From Monilinia fructicola (lineage: Eukaryota; Ascomycota; Leotiomycetes; Helotiales; Sclerotiniaceae): DNA of 64,000 nucleotides. The position numbers and the translations under genes were made by a program. The stretch spans positions 2,553,001-2,617,000 of the forward strand of contig VICG01000005.1 in assembly GCA_008692225.1 (NCBI GenBank). The letters are read 5' to 3'. Within the stretch, counting starts at the first letter, position 1; the number at the start of each line of letters is the position of its first letter. Shown piece by piece: positions 24,733 through 37,668 of the stretch. The notes beneath the pieces are model-generated. The model worked only from the letters and a program-made list of their open reading frames with translations, made no database searches and was not told where the DNA came from.

Positions 24733-26143
24733 ATGCTGAGCTCACGAGTGTTGTCTTCTTGCCTTTTGGCCCTGGGTTTGGGCTTGGTACATGGTTCTAG
24801 CGCCAATGGCTACGGATCAAATCACGCACCCAGAAATGCTACCAAATACGTAATCATGGACAATGATTGGAGTGCCAACGGTTTCATTCCCTATCTTATA
24901 GCCCTCGATGCTGGATGGGAAGTATTGGGCCTAACATCCAGTAAGCACGCTCTCACCAACCATCCACACATCACAACCCTTCTGACAGCCCCACCCATAT
25001 CAGATACCGCAGATTCGTGGCAACACCAAGTTGCACTCCATGCACTCGCCACACTTGAGCTCGGGAACCTCACACCCTGTATTCCCGTCATCCCGGGCTC
25101 TACTTGGCCTCTGATTAATACTCCCGAGAGGTTCCAGGCCTGGGAAGCGGTCCATGGAAAACTTCCTTGGGAAGGCGCTTTTGCCCCTTATAATGCCACG
25201 GCTGAAGCAGCGGGCAATGATCCCACCTCCGGGAGCGATCCGTACAGAGTTGTCAAAGAGGCATTTGTAGAGGGATTTCCTAGTAATGCATCAATTGCAA
25301 CATTGAACCGAGGGCGGAGCGCAAGCGCCTTCATGATAGAAATGGTCCATAGATATCCCGGCCAAGTTTCCATCTGTAAGCAAAGCGATATTTCGTCCTC
25401 CCAAATAACCATCAACGCCACATAACCCCCCCCCCCCCCCCCAAAAAAATAGCAACCCAAACTCAACTAACACCCCGCAAAGACTCTGGTGGCTCCCTAA
25501 CCAACGTCGCGCTCGCAGTACGAAGCGACGACAAATTCGCATCCCTCGCCAAAGAACTCATAATAATGGGCGGTTACATCGACTCGAACCTCGTTCAAGC
25601 AACCGGCAGTGTCCTCCAAGCTGATCTCAGCTCTGACATCAACCTGATGATCGATCCCGAAGCTGCGAAAATCGCCTTCACGGCCGCCTTCCCCAAGATT
25701 ACATTCGCGGGCAATGTCGCAAATCAGGTAATGAGCACACAGGCATTCCTGGACGAGATCCATGAGATCAAGAATAAGTATTCCGACATCGTGCACGAAT
25801 ATTACGGGACGGAATTTCCGTTTTGGGATGAGACGGCCGCGGCTATTATGGTTGATCAGAGTATTGTGACGAATAGTTCTAGCTGTGAGTTTTTTCACGA
25901 AACTTGATATTGGTATATTCCGAGGAGGAGAATAGAGGTACTGATACCATGATAGTTTATGTTGATGTCGATATATCTTACGGATCGCCCTCGTATGGGA
26001 ATATCCACGCGTACCAAGCTGCTCTCATGCCACCCGGACTGAGAGAAGTTAACTATGTCACCGAGATTAATGGCGACAGCCTGAAGAAGATTATCAAAAG
26101 AGCGGTGCAATATCCTCGGACTTGCTCTACGATGGGGAAATAA
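24733..26143 (+). CDS. secreted inosine/uridine-preferring nucleoside hydrolase-like protein
   Basis: Predicted to hydrolyse the N-glycosidic bond of nucleosides outside the cell or in the secretory path. Three exons: 24733-25375, 25483-25884 and 25956-26143. The introns are 107 bp (GTAAGC...AAAG) and 71 bp (GTGAGT...ATAG); the product is 410 aa. A signal peptide is evident (MLSSRVLSSCLLALGLGLVHG). The family landmarks are present: VIMDNDWSANGFIPYLIALD at the N-terminal metal site, PGQVSIYSGGSLTNVALAV across the first splice junction, ELIIMGGYID, and YVDVDISYGSPSYG. The metal motif reads DNDW without the usual trailing Asp pair, as in divergent fungal members, so activity is not assured. Several N-x-S/T sites fit secretion. 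The gene is convergent with acetyl-CoA carboxylase. Intron 1 holds a 17-C run. Confidence 0.88.
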
Positions 26144-26857
26144 ACGGGGAGGTTATAAATATTATAGATGTTCACTGTTATATAATTCTTAGCTACGCAG
26201 CTTGAGATAATTTCAATTTGCATTTATAAATAATGCGCACTGTTTTTCATCCTCGGTGCATCCATCCTTGAGCTTTCCCCATGCGTGTTTTATCAATCAC
26301 TCGCATTGTTTCATGCGATAACTAAATCAACGTCATGATACGGCCATATAAATCAACCTTCTGTCATGAGAGTGATTAAGTGAATGAATAGAAAAGATTA
26401 TAATGGTTCAAAGTTTTTGTTAAGGGCAAAGAATTGTTAAATGGTATAAAGGCTTGATTATTGTAGTATGAAAAGGGGAGAATGAGGACGGAGTCGAAAA
26501 CAATGAGGGAGAAAAAATCATTGGAGTATTCAAAAGTCACAAAAAAATAATCCCAATATCACATCATTCGGCCATACACGTACATGATGTAGAGAATCCA
26601 TCACAAAAACAACAAGTATACATATAATCTCATGTCATTTCTCGCATCATAATGAATTGCTCTAAAATTCATCGCCCATAAACCGTTTTGTCAAAAACCA
26701 AAAGCATGGCTAAAAAACGAAGGAAATTGTAATACAAAGTACAAGTCTTCTCATCATCTAATCACCCACCCAATCATCATTGATCATCTCATTCCATCAT
26801 CCTGCATGGTCATATAATCATCTCATCCTCCCCTTTCAGGTTCAAGCCAAAATTTCC
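26144..26857. other. convergent intergenic, shared 3' regions
   Basis: 714 bp between the 3' ends of the nucleoside hydrolase (+) and acetyl-CoA carboxylase (-). It should hold both 3' UTRs and polyadenylation sites. No gene is seen. Confidence 0.6.
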
Positions 26858-29800
26858 CTACGCTCTTGCCAAGAATTTTAATGCCTCCTCTCTCTCCTCA
26901 ACTGGTAACATGGACAAAACTTGTCTGATACCAGCCATAGCACCACCATTCAAACCCCCCTTAGCACCAGATCCTGTACCTCTAAGAAGAGCCGAGACCT
27001 CAGCAGCTACACCCTCAATCTTCAAGTGTTCAACCTTCTCGTGTACAACCTTTCTGTTCTCTTCGTACCACATTGCTACACTCTTATCATCCGTTTCAAA
27101 TGCCGGGATGGCAGTCCAGGCAGCGAGCTTTCTCAAGTTCTCTGATCTAGTACCAGTTGGTGATTTTGAGTTGGCGGATAACATGCGCTTGAGAATGTAC
27201 TCCTCATTGACACGTCTTCGTACACGCCAGTAGAAGAATCTTCTAGCCTCTCTCCACTTCAATGACTCTCTGATAACACCCTTTGCCTTCATACGTCCAG
27301 CACGATCGTGAAGATCAGCGAATTGAAGAGAAATCTGAGTATAGACAGGGAGTAATGCTTTCTCTCTTTGCTCGACCTTGATCTTAATCTCAGCCAACTT
27401 CTCTTGTCCAAGAGAGTTGTCAAGCAGTTGCTTCTTGAGTTCAGCATACTCGGGGTCAAGACGAGCCATAGTCTCCAATTGCTTGTCCTTACGGTATTTG
27501 ATGTTGACGATACCTTCTGGCTCCAAGACACCACCGCGAGCATCCTCATCAGCATACATCTCCATATACTCTTGGTTGATGGTAGGATCAACGACGACCC
27601 AAGAACCACCTCTGAGCTCACCAAATGGTGGAATATATACGAAAATGGGCTGCTCATATTTTGACCAACGCATCAACGATATAACTTCCGTACTTGAGCA
27701 CTTCGTTATAACATATCACGTTGACCACCAGAGAAACCTCTCCAGTTGGCCAAGATCATCAATGGTAATTGTTCACCATTGTTGAAATCCTTGATTGCTT
27801 GAGCGGTCTTGAAAGCCGAGTTAGGATACCAGACGCCACCAGCTTCGTTTGTAATTTGTTCAGTCGAATCTGGGTTAGCTGGATCGGCTGGTGTGATGTT
27901 TTCAACTGAGCGAGTCTCAACGGCAATGACACCCATAGGGATACCACCAAGACGAGCACGACCAACTACAACAGTCTTTGCCCAACCACCAAGAGATTCG
28001 ACGAAAGAGTCCTTATCGAAAAGACCGGACATGAATCCTTCGTCATCTTCCTTACCAGCGATAAGGTTTCTGACATCGTAGGATTGCTTCTCTGGTGGGG
28101 TATAGATAATATCACGATCCCAAGAGTCAACAGCAGGACCAATTGGCAAAGGACTGTTTCTCTTGTCTGGAACAAAAGCCATCCATTCGACAATCTTGGA
28201 AACACCCTCGAAATCATCATTGGCGGTCATGTGAGAAACACCATTCTTGTACATGATTTGGGTACCACCGAGTTGCAAGTTGGAGGTGTAGACTTCACGA
28301 CCGAGAAGCTTGTTGATGGCAGGTGCACCAGTGAGGATGATCGGTTGACCTTCAATTTGAATAGCACGCTGGCCGAGACGAACCAGGTATGCACCAATAC
28401 CTAACATTGTTAGCAAATCGATCAGGATAATCTAGAAGTTACATACCAACTGAACGACAAGTTTACCAAAGTGATGGTGAAGATATCTTCGTAAGCTCTT
28501 GAAGTGGCACCAGCAATCAAACCAGAACCCTTCAAGCACTCAACACCAAGACCATCTTCAGCACCAACAATGGTAACAATCTTATGTCTCGTCTCGCCCT
28601 CTTCGACAATCTCCTCAGTAATAACATCCTTGGTCTTACCATCCTCGAATCTCTTCTTGGTATCAGTATCCAAGTAAAGATATTTAAATCCAGCTTCTTG
28701 TCTTTCTGGATCCTTCCAAGCAACCTTGAAGTGAGGCATAAGTTCTTCAGCCATACCAATACGAGCACCAGAGTTGGCAGAAAGGTAAATACGTGGAATA
28801 CCCATCTTTCTTGCAAGTTCAGTACACTTGTGGAAGAATTGATCTTCCTTTGGTCCGAAACTACCGATCCTGAATGTGATATCATTGGCGACGATGACGA
28901 ATTTCCGGCCTCGAGGATATTCTGGTGTCTTGGCAGTTACGAGCCAACCAACCATACCGTGAGTATTGGTACCAGGTTCGCGGGAGACTTCAGCAAGGCC
29001 GTCATTGTCATCCAAGACAAGCTCACTGTACTCAATACATTCGCCAGTAGGAGGTTGCTTATCAGCCAAAGAAGAGTGCTTCTTAACAGCCTTGACCCAA
29101 CTGTTCTGAATGGCCTGTCTGAAGAGTTCTGGGAAATCATAGACATATTGAGTACCCATGAGATGAGCCTTGTATCTCTTTGGTTGCAACCATTCCTTGG
29201 TAGGATATGGAGTAGATACTGGTCTCAAGTGCATGGAACCAATCTTGGTAGTACCACCGATACTCTGGAAGACCCATTCACCACCCTTCTCGGATTTACG
29301 CTCAGCGTACATCTCGACTTGGATGACATAACCAGAGGTATTAGTAATAACAACACGAACAGGATATGGCATACCGGTAGATGGATCAGTACAAATGATG
29401 CGAATCTCGGCCCCAGTAACGCGAAGCCTCCAAAGACGTCTACCGAAACGCTCCAAGAAACCACCAAGAGCTTGCTCAATCTCGGGAGGTTGAAGAGGGA
29501 AGACGGGAGAAAAGTTGATGAAGATGTGGTTAAGATCAGAGTTATTGTTTCCAATGATCTCAAGAGCGTCCAGGATATCATTCATCAATCTATCCGATTC
29601 GGAGATCAAGTATTCAGCAGTAGGGATCTCATCACGAAGTCTTCCAGGACGAACGACAGCACGAGTGAAGTATCTCTTATCGCTCGTAGCTTCCTTTCCA
29701 ACAGCTTCGTAAATGTGGATGTTTCTATTTTCGGTGAAGACAGGGGTGATCTTGAATTTAGAAAGTCTTCCAAGCTCAAGCTGGAAAGCCAAAGCGGGTT

Positions 29801-32800
29801 CACTGTGACGAATACTCTCATCTTCTTCGTAGTTGGGGCCTCTGAAAGTGTAATATCCAGGGTATGAACCATCCTTGTGACCACAGATAAATGTAAGACG
29901 ACGAATGCGACGGTTGAGAAGCTCCTCCTTGTAGTCATTGACAATCAACTTAATCTTAGCGACAGTCTCATTATCATCAAGACTCTCAGCATCTTGAATA
30001 GCGACGTTGCAGACAGCAGTGAGCTCATCCTCGGTATCAAGTCGTGGAGGTGCAACCTTGCGCTTGCCACCAAGTTCTGGCAAAAGGCCATTGCCCTTCT
30101 TCTTATCACCAGCAACTGGGAAGACTTCAAGAGCTCGCTGCAAGTATTCTTCAGCCTCATCGAGATACTGAACTGGGACGATGACACCCTTTCGCGTTGG
30201 CTCATGATCGGGCTTGTTGGTAAGATAAGTCATGTCACTAATAGAGCTGACACGCTTGAATGGGTTTCCAGATTCATATGATGGAGTAGCTGGTGTTGAA
30301 GGAGCAGAGGATTGAATTGGCATGCCAAATTCTGAAGCTCCAACCTTTCTCAAAACAAAGTCCCATGAGACAATGAATGGAGGCTCGGCACTCTCGTTGT
30401 GATACTCAATCTTCTTGAGAGAGTACGCTCTGTAGGCACGACGAATGTAAACCTCAAGAGCGGCGAGAGAGACCCAAGGATCACTGTGACCAAAGAAGAT
30501 TGGCAAGACATCAAAGACGGTGTACTTCGAGTCAACGACCTCCTTGAGAACTTCAAGATCGGGTTCTCTGTGTTCCCATCCGGTCTCACCATATCTCGAT
30601 TCCACAACTGAAGATCGAAGGATATGCTCCATTTGTGCGGCACGTTCCTCCAAAGATGGAAGGGCGCATTGAATAAGAATCTCACGTGCTTTCAAGGAAA
30701 CCTTTGCAGTTTGACGAGACTCGAGTTCGGTAAGAGCTCGAAGAGCAGGTCTGAGGTGTTTGGCAACATCACCAGCATTTGGCTTGTTTGGTCGATACTC
30801 TTCGAGAATTGCGAGAACCAAGTTGTTCTTTGCACCAACTCTGCTGTGTGACAGAACAGTTTGAACAACCTTGGGGATATCATCTTTGTTCTCATCTCGG
30901 AGCTTAAGAATAACCTCCTCATCTCGGGAAGTGCGACCGGAGAAGAGACGTTCCACAGATGCATACTTCTCAAGGAGACCAGAGAAGACGGCAAATTCGT
31001 GAGCCTTTGGTCCATTTTGGTATCGGTTGAGAATCTCAATCAATGGGGCGAGAGAAGCGGTAAGGAGATCAACATCGCTTGGTGCAACATTCTCATCCAG
31101 GAACTTTTGAAGTGCTTTTGAAAGGTTCTTGGCTGGGAATTCTGCGTTGCGAGACTTGCCACGGTCAAGAATCTGAGTCAAAGTGGCATCCAACTTTTGA
31201 GGCATTCTGGCGTGAAGAGCCGAGAATTGAGCATTGAATTCACCATATGGCAATTCTGGATTTCTGAGAACTTCAATCAACTCCTTCAAGGTGGAACCCA
31301 TGATGACTTGGTTATCAAAACCATCAAGGATGTTGTTGAGGATGTTACGGAGAAGAACGAATCGTTGAGCGGCCTTTGTGCCCACAATTTGGGGTGGTCC
31401 AAGCTCTGGAAGGTGTCCCAAGAAAGGTTGAGCATGCTTAACTCTCGAAGGATCGTCCAAAGCAAGTATACCAAGGATATCACCAGCCTCGAGTGTTGCT
31501 CCTGGTTGCTTGATGAGTTGTACAATACCATCTTCTGCAGCAATAAGAGGCATGTACATCTTCATGACTTCGACTTCAGCAAATGGTTGACCAGCCTTGA
31601 TGTGCTCTCCATTCTCAACAGTAAATTTGACGAGCTTTCCTGGAGATGGAGTTCGGAGTTGCGTGGGATCATTCTCTTGCTCAAGTAAACAGGTCTTGCT
31701 ATCAACACTCAAGCGAGTAGCGCCAACTTCTTCCTTCCAGTAAACATTATGAGAACGTCCACTGAGAAGAACAAGAAGACCACCATCACTCAAAGCGCGA
31801 ACACCTACAGAACATTTAGATCCGTTGATGAAAAGATGGTAGCTGTCCAAACTGGATCGAGTAGCAGTGAACTTGTATCGGTGACCATCGTAAATAAAGT
31901 CAATTGGGAAAACGGTCTTGAGAATGTCCTTTGAAGGAACTTGCCCCTTCTCCAAAGAATTTCTGTACTCGGAAATACAAGCCTCGCTAGCGATGTGAGC
32001 TTTCGTAACAGCACCGCAAACAACGGCAAGCATAGGATCTGGTCTCTCGGCAGTCAACTTATTGGAGATAAGCTCATCAAGCCATCCAGTGGTAATGGTG
32101 TTATCTTCAAAAGCAGGAGTCTCCAAAAGCTTGATCAAATATTCGACAGTAGTTCTGAAATCACCACGAATACTCAATTCCTTCAACGCAACAACCATGT
32201 GCTTCCGCGATGCAGATCGATTTTCACCATAGGCGAAAATATGACCAAATTGAGAATCGGAGAAACTGTGAATACCACCAGCTGTACCGACAGAGAAATA
32301 ACCCCAGACGTTGGAACTACTCCTGAAGTTCAACTCGTGCATAGTACCACTTGAAGGCTTGAAGCCCTCCCCTGGATCTTCAGATGTGATACGACAAGCG
32401 GTGGTGTGTCCCTTGGGCGTTGGTCGTCTTTGAGTTTGGATACTCTTCTCTTGTGAAAAATCGAAATCAATCTCTGTGGTGGTAGAAGGATCAACTCCGT
32501 ACAGTAATCGAATATCTCTGATTCTGTGCAATGGAAGACCCATAGCAATTTGAAGTTGAGCCGCGGGCAAATTGACACCACTGACCATCTCAGTCGTAGG
32601 ATGTTCAACTTGCAATCTTGGGTTCAATTCCAAGAAGTAGAATTTGTCATCAGAGTGTGAATACAAATATTCAACGGTACCAGCGGAAACATATCCTACG
32701 AGACGACCAAGACGAACAGCAGCCTTTTCCATGGCCTGGAAAGTAGCTTGTTTTGCGACTGTAACTGGAGCTTCCTCAATAATCTTTTGATGTCTTCTTT

Positions 32801-33937
32801 GTACGGAACAATCTCTACCAAAGAGAGAGATATTGTTTCCATACTCATCAGCCAACAATTGAACCTCCAAATGTCTAGCATTACCGGCCAACTTCATGAT
32901 GAAGATAGGGGAGCCGGGAATTTCGCTAGCGGCAGCTTTGTAGAGGGCTTCGAAACCTTGTTCAGATTCGGCCTTGCGAATACCCTTTCCACCACCACCC
33001 TCAGAAGCTTTAATCATGACTGGGAATCCGATCTCTTTAGCCTTTTGTAAACCTTCTTCCCATGATTGTACGCATCCTTTCATATAAACCTCATCCTCGA
33101 CGGTAACGATACCCTCTTCGTTAACCTCTACCTTGTCAACACCGGTTCCTGACCAAGGGATACAAGGTACTTTTGCGTGTTGTGCGACAATTGTGGAGGA
33201 GATCTTGTCACCAAGCGATCGCATTGCTGAACCTGGAGGACCAATGAATACAATCTTTTTCGGACTCGCAGCTAAGGATTCCGGAAGTTTTGGATTCTCT
33301 GATGCATGACCCCTATGAAATTCGTCAATTTTCTTTCCTCATCTCAACTTTTTCTGAAACCGCAGATGTGGCGAAACCTACCATCCAGCCCATACAGCAT
33401 GAACATTCATTCTCTCGGCCACATCAACAATCAATTCCACGTTGGCATAATTGTTGTTATTCGTTCCACCGGGAACTTCGACATATTGATCTGCCATACG
33501 AATATAATCCGCATTGGCTTGAAGATCTTCTGGAGTAGCCATAACGGTGAATTGAATAGCCTTTTCGTCTCCAAAGGTTTCATAAGCCCATTTTCGCACT
33601 GATCGAATTTCCTTTACTGCTGCGATTCCATTATTTGCTATCAGAACCTATTTCCCAACCGTCAGTTATATTCCTCTTAAACTCTTGTGGTTATGCCAAT
33701 CTTCAAATCCCCATGCGGCATCGAGGGAAAACCAGCAAAACTATGACTTACATTTGTAATGACAGTGTGACCATCTGAAGCCGCGACAAAATCCTTGACT
33801 TTACTTGCTGGAGCATTTTCTAACTTATTTCCACCGATAAAGTGATCCGCAATATTGTGTCGAGCTGCATATGAGCTACCGGTTCCATTGCTTGAGGATA
33901 TTATTGGCACCGTGCCATTTGTATGTTGATCTGCCAT
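26858..33937 (-). CDS. ACC1: acetyl-CoA carboxylase (biotin carboxylase, BCCP and carboxyltransferase), frame broken by three 1-base insertions
   Basis: Cytosolic multifunctional enzyme that makes malonyl-CoA for fatty-acid synthesis. Four exons: 33752-33937, 33382-33647, 28447-33312 and 26858-28400. The introns are 104, 69 and 46 bp, all GT-AG. The ideal product is 2285 aa. The biotin carboxylase part begins [18 protein letters not shown]; the ATP-grasp glycine loop [13 protein letters not shown] lies at about residues 252-264. The biotinyl lysine is in [11 protein letters not shown] at about residue 735. The central domain is followed by the carboxyltransferase, with [14 protein letters not shown] and the C-terminal GFSGGQRDM...[19 protein letters not shown]. 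Three extra bases relative to the conserved frame (28462-28464, 27710-27711 and 27659-27662) shift the frame around TLVTCRSVG and [17 protein letters not shown]. All lie in short homopolymers, so assembly error is the likely cause. Confidence 0.96.
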
Positions 33938-34889
33938 TGTGACTGTAGATTTGTGTATTGTTGAGAGATTTTCAGAGCTCAGCAAAGAGCAGAGAAGATG
34001 TTGGCGCCCAAGGACAAGTTTGAAACCGGGGAATGGAGGTAAGATGAGAAGCTGGGGATTTCTTATACCAGCTGAGAAAATGGTTGAATGTAAGACAATA
34101 GTCGAGAAAACAGGCGGCGAATTCCCCTCAAATATTTTCTATGAAGAACTCTGGAGAACCTTGGAACTCTGGAGTGAATCTATTGAGCCCTGTAGGGGAT
34201 ATTGTAAGAAAACGAAAATATTAAGAGTAAATTGATAAACAGTAAACAAAAAACAAGAGTAGAAGGTTTAAAGTTTTTGAAGAGCTGAGGGGAAGGGGAA
34301 GGGGAAGGGGAAGTGGGAGGGAAGGATGTATCAATAAGTATCAATATGTAGGTTTTAAATCTTACCTGGGGTATCTCTCAATCTAAGGAATAGACAAAAA
34401 AAAGATTGGGGAATGTCCCTTCTTCCGGCGAATAGAGAATGAATATTACAAAGTAGTTTGGATATCTTGAAAAAGCACGTACAACGAAACAAGACAACAA
34501 ATATATTACCTCGAGATTTAGGTAAGGCAAGGCAAGGTAAGGCAAGGTCAGGTATGGGTGAAGCTTTTTGAGGTTAAGCAGGTATGTAGTATGTGCCTAG
34601 GTAGGTAGATGGATGGTAGGTGGGTGGTATTGATGAGGTATGTTGAGATGGATGGAAGAATGAATGTATTTATGGATATGGATATAAGCAGAAGACGATG
34701 ATGATGGTGATGGTGATGGGATGGGATGAAACAGTAGATAACAATCAATAGAATCAATCAAGAAGAATTCAAAATGGTTGAGTCTGTTGATTTTAAATAT
34801 TCGAATAAAGATACTTATTAAATTAGATATATGACGATCAAAAGCTGTTTTTTTTTATTATTGTATAATTTGATATCTCGATGATATTT

Positions 34890-35140
34890 TCTATTTATAT
34901 ATATGTATATTGTATATATATATAAACTGAGTAGATATGTCTACCTAGGTATATATATATATATATCTATATGCTTATATTTATATATAAATAGATATAT
35001 AATATACATATAATATATATATAATTAACATACACATAACATATATATAACATACACTTATATATCAAATAACTACCTTTATATTGACCTGTATATTCAC
35101 ATATATTATATACAAATGTATATATATATATATATTCACT
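34890..35140. repeat. TA-rich microsatellite block
   Basis: Interrupted runs of TA with ATATGTATAT, TATACATATA and related words over about 250 bp. Confidence 0.7.
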
Positions 35141-35714
35141 CTCAGCTCCCTGCTGTACTATTCATACAAATAAATACCCAAAGGATCATTAATATCAAAT
35201 ATCAAACAGCTTTTCCAAACTTCCTCAACCATCTTCAACCTCATACCTCATCTTTAATGCACTAAGCCGAAGAGAGTAAAGTGCGTCTCCCAACGACCAC
35301 AAAATTGATGAGCTCTATCAATTGATATGATCCACTTTTAGAGTTAAGGCTTTTTGCTTATTAAATGTATCCAAGAAGTTGATGATGCTGGTGATGATGA
35401 TAATATAAGAATATATCCATATTTGCTAATTCGACGACAAGGGTAAAAGTATCAACTCTCACGCCCCGATGTATGTGATTTGGACATGAACACCATGCAA
35501 TATACAAAAGATACAGATTTAATATGATAATCATGATCAATTATTATTATCAAAATACCATGTATATATACTTAGATACATACCTACCTCAATAAAAAAT
35601 AAACCAAAATCCTATACATACTACAGTACACACCTGGGCATAATCAATACAATCCCCAAATCTATAAGCTTATTAACCAAATCTACATATATCAATTTCC
35701 ACACCTAATATCAC

Positions 35715-35815
35715 CCATCCATCCATCCATCCATTCATCCATCCATCCTCCAACCAACCGACCAACCAACCAACTAACCAACTACCATCCACCACCCACC
35801 ACCCACCATCCACCA
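35715..35815. repeat. ATCC / CAAC / CCACC short tandem repeats
   Basis: CATCCATCCATCC, then CAACCAACCAACTAACC, then CACCCACCACCC, adjoining one another. Confidence 0.8.
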
Positions 35816-37668
35816 CCAAATCCTTCCTTTCTTTTCACTTGCCTCCCCTCTCCTAGCCCTGCCTCTCCTAGGGGTCGTGGCACACTTACCCATCACCCTC
35901 TAGCTCCTCTTCTGGAATCCCAATAGCCGGCCGATCAATTCCACGCCCAACCAACCCATCAAAACCTACCGCATCTAAAAACAGGGGTAAAGAAATAGTT
36001 CCAGATAGTGCAACATACTGTACTGCAGTTAGGACGGAGTACAAGATAGTCCCACCAAACCAAGAGCAGATCAACACCCGAACGGAAACATTCCACTCGT
36101 TGCTTTTTCCCTCCTATTATGGCTCTGCACAGTGCACACCGTGCGTACTGTACATTCCTTCTCGAAAGATCCAAACTTTGACCGACACCGACCGACCGAC
36201 CGACCGATGGATATCATATCTTCAGCCTCAGGGCTAGCCTTTACTCAGCTCGTCAATATTGCTTGCCGCCAGCTTATATCTTACCGAAGATAGATATCTA
36301 CCTAACCTAGCCATCGATCTGTCTCTTTACATTCTTCTGAGATACATACTAATTAGATATGTACCTACAGTAGAGACATTCGATGATACCCATAAACCCT
36401 TCGAGATCTTTCGCATGATAATCTACCGAGTACTTCCAGTCCATGAGTTCTACCGTACTTACTATACGATCCTCTAGTCTACCACTCTAGTCACCACTCT
36501 GCTCTAGTCTGCCACCACGGTAGTGGCTCCCGGAGGGCCAGCGGAGCGTCATTCAATTCCATTGTTTCTACTAATTAGATGTTGTAGTAGTTGTTGTTGT
36601 AGTTGTTGTTGTATCATTCAATTCCTCTCTTTCTAGACGACACAACCAACACCATCCCCTCCGTTACTACCACTCCGTCAAAATCAACACAATACCAATC
36701 TCCATCCCACATCCCTCATCCCACATCCATCCCAAGAGCAAACAAAACTCCATTCCGGACATCCGATGGGGTATCTCTTCTATGTCAACACAGTCAGCTT
36801 CACCACGACCACCATGCCATATTGATGATATTATACAGTACAATATAATACAATACGATACCTATCCACCAATCAATCTGGTGGTCCCAAATCCCAACCC
36901 AAGCTACCTGGGTACTACCAAGTGGTATCTAGTATCTAGATGATTCTCCGTTTCCATGGACATATTAGATGCCAGTTAGTCTGACCTACCCTTGGATTCG
37001 TGTCCATACATACTACTCCGTACACACGATGAAGATGAATATTTTACCGAGTGAGTGATACGATAATCAAATACGAGTGAGAGTACCAGTATAAATCAAG
37101 AAGAGATCATCACAACCCACTGTCAATATCAATATCAACACAAGAAATAACGTTATGAAAAATTTAAATTTGATTCATCATAATCTCATTTTCTTCATTC
37201 TAATCCTTTGTCTGTGTGTCTGTATTGCTCACTTGCAGCCATCCATCCATCCGTCCGTCCGTCCATGCTCTTTCTTGAGATTTTGCTTATCTTCCTCTTC
37301 AGTTCAACCACATCATCAACAAATGAAAATACCCCCGTACCACATCTCTCGTCATCATCGTCCATCCTACCCCGTCACCCGTATGTACAAAAGAAACGAA
37401 AACTCTTACTCCACCCGTATAAAAAAAAAGGCAAGAGCAGAGCAAATCAATAAAAAAATAGGTATAGCAGTAATCCCAAACTGTATTCCCATACCATGTC
37501 CGCCCAGCTATGCACGATGTTGAAAAATAGAACGCCCAAGCCAATGCACGCAACCCAAATTTACAACCTTCTCACTCCCTGGTGAAGATAGCATCCCAAA
37601 TTTCCATCTCCATGACGGTTTACAGATGAAGTGAAGAGGAAGAAATAGATTCTGCTCTTATTGAGAGC

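Larger units (their letters stand above)
33938..37668. promoter_or_regulatory. ACC1 upstream region and long low-complexity spacer
   Basis: 3.7 kb between the ACC1 start and the nudE 3' end; both genes are on the minus strand. It carries GGGGAAGGGGAA (34290-34312), GGCAAGGTAA pentamer-like runs (34520-34550), TA/TATATG repeats (about 34890-35140), an ATCC/CCAACCAA/CCACCCA array (35715-35815) and CCGTCCGT (37250-37265). No frame in this stretch has recognisable protein features. It probably holds the ACC1 promoter and 5' UTR and the 3' UTR of nudE. Confidence 0.45.

Noticed and set aside
28584..29867. 427-codon plus-strand frame
   Set aside because: Antisense shadow of the acetyl-CoA carboxylase central region, which is conserved on the minus strand.
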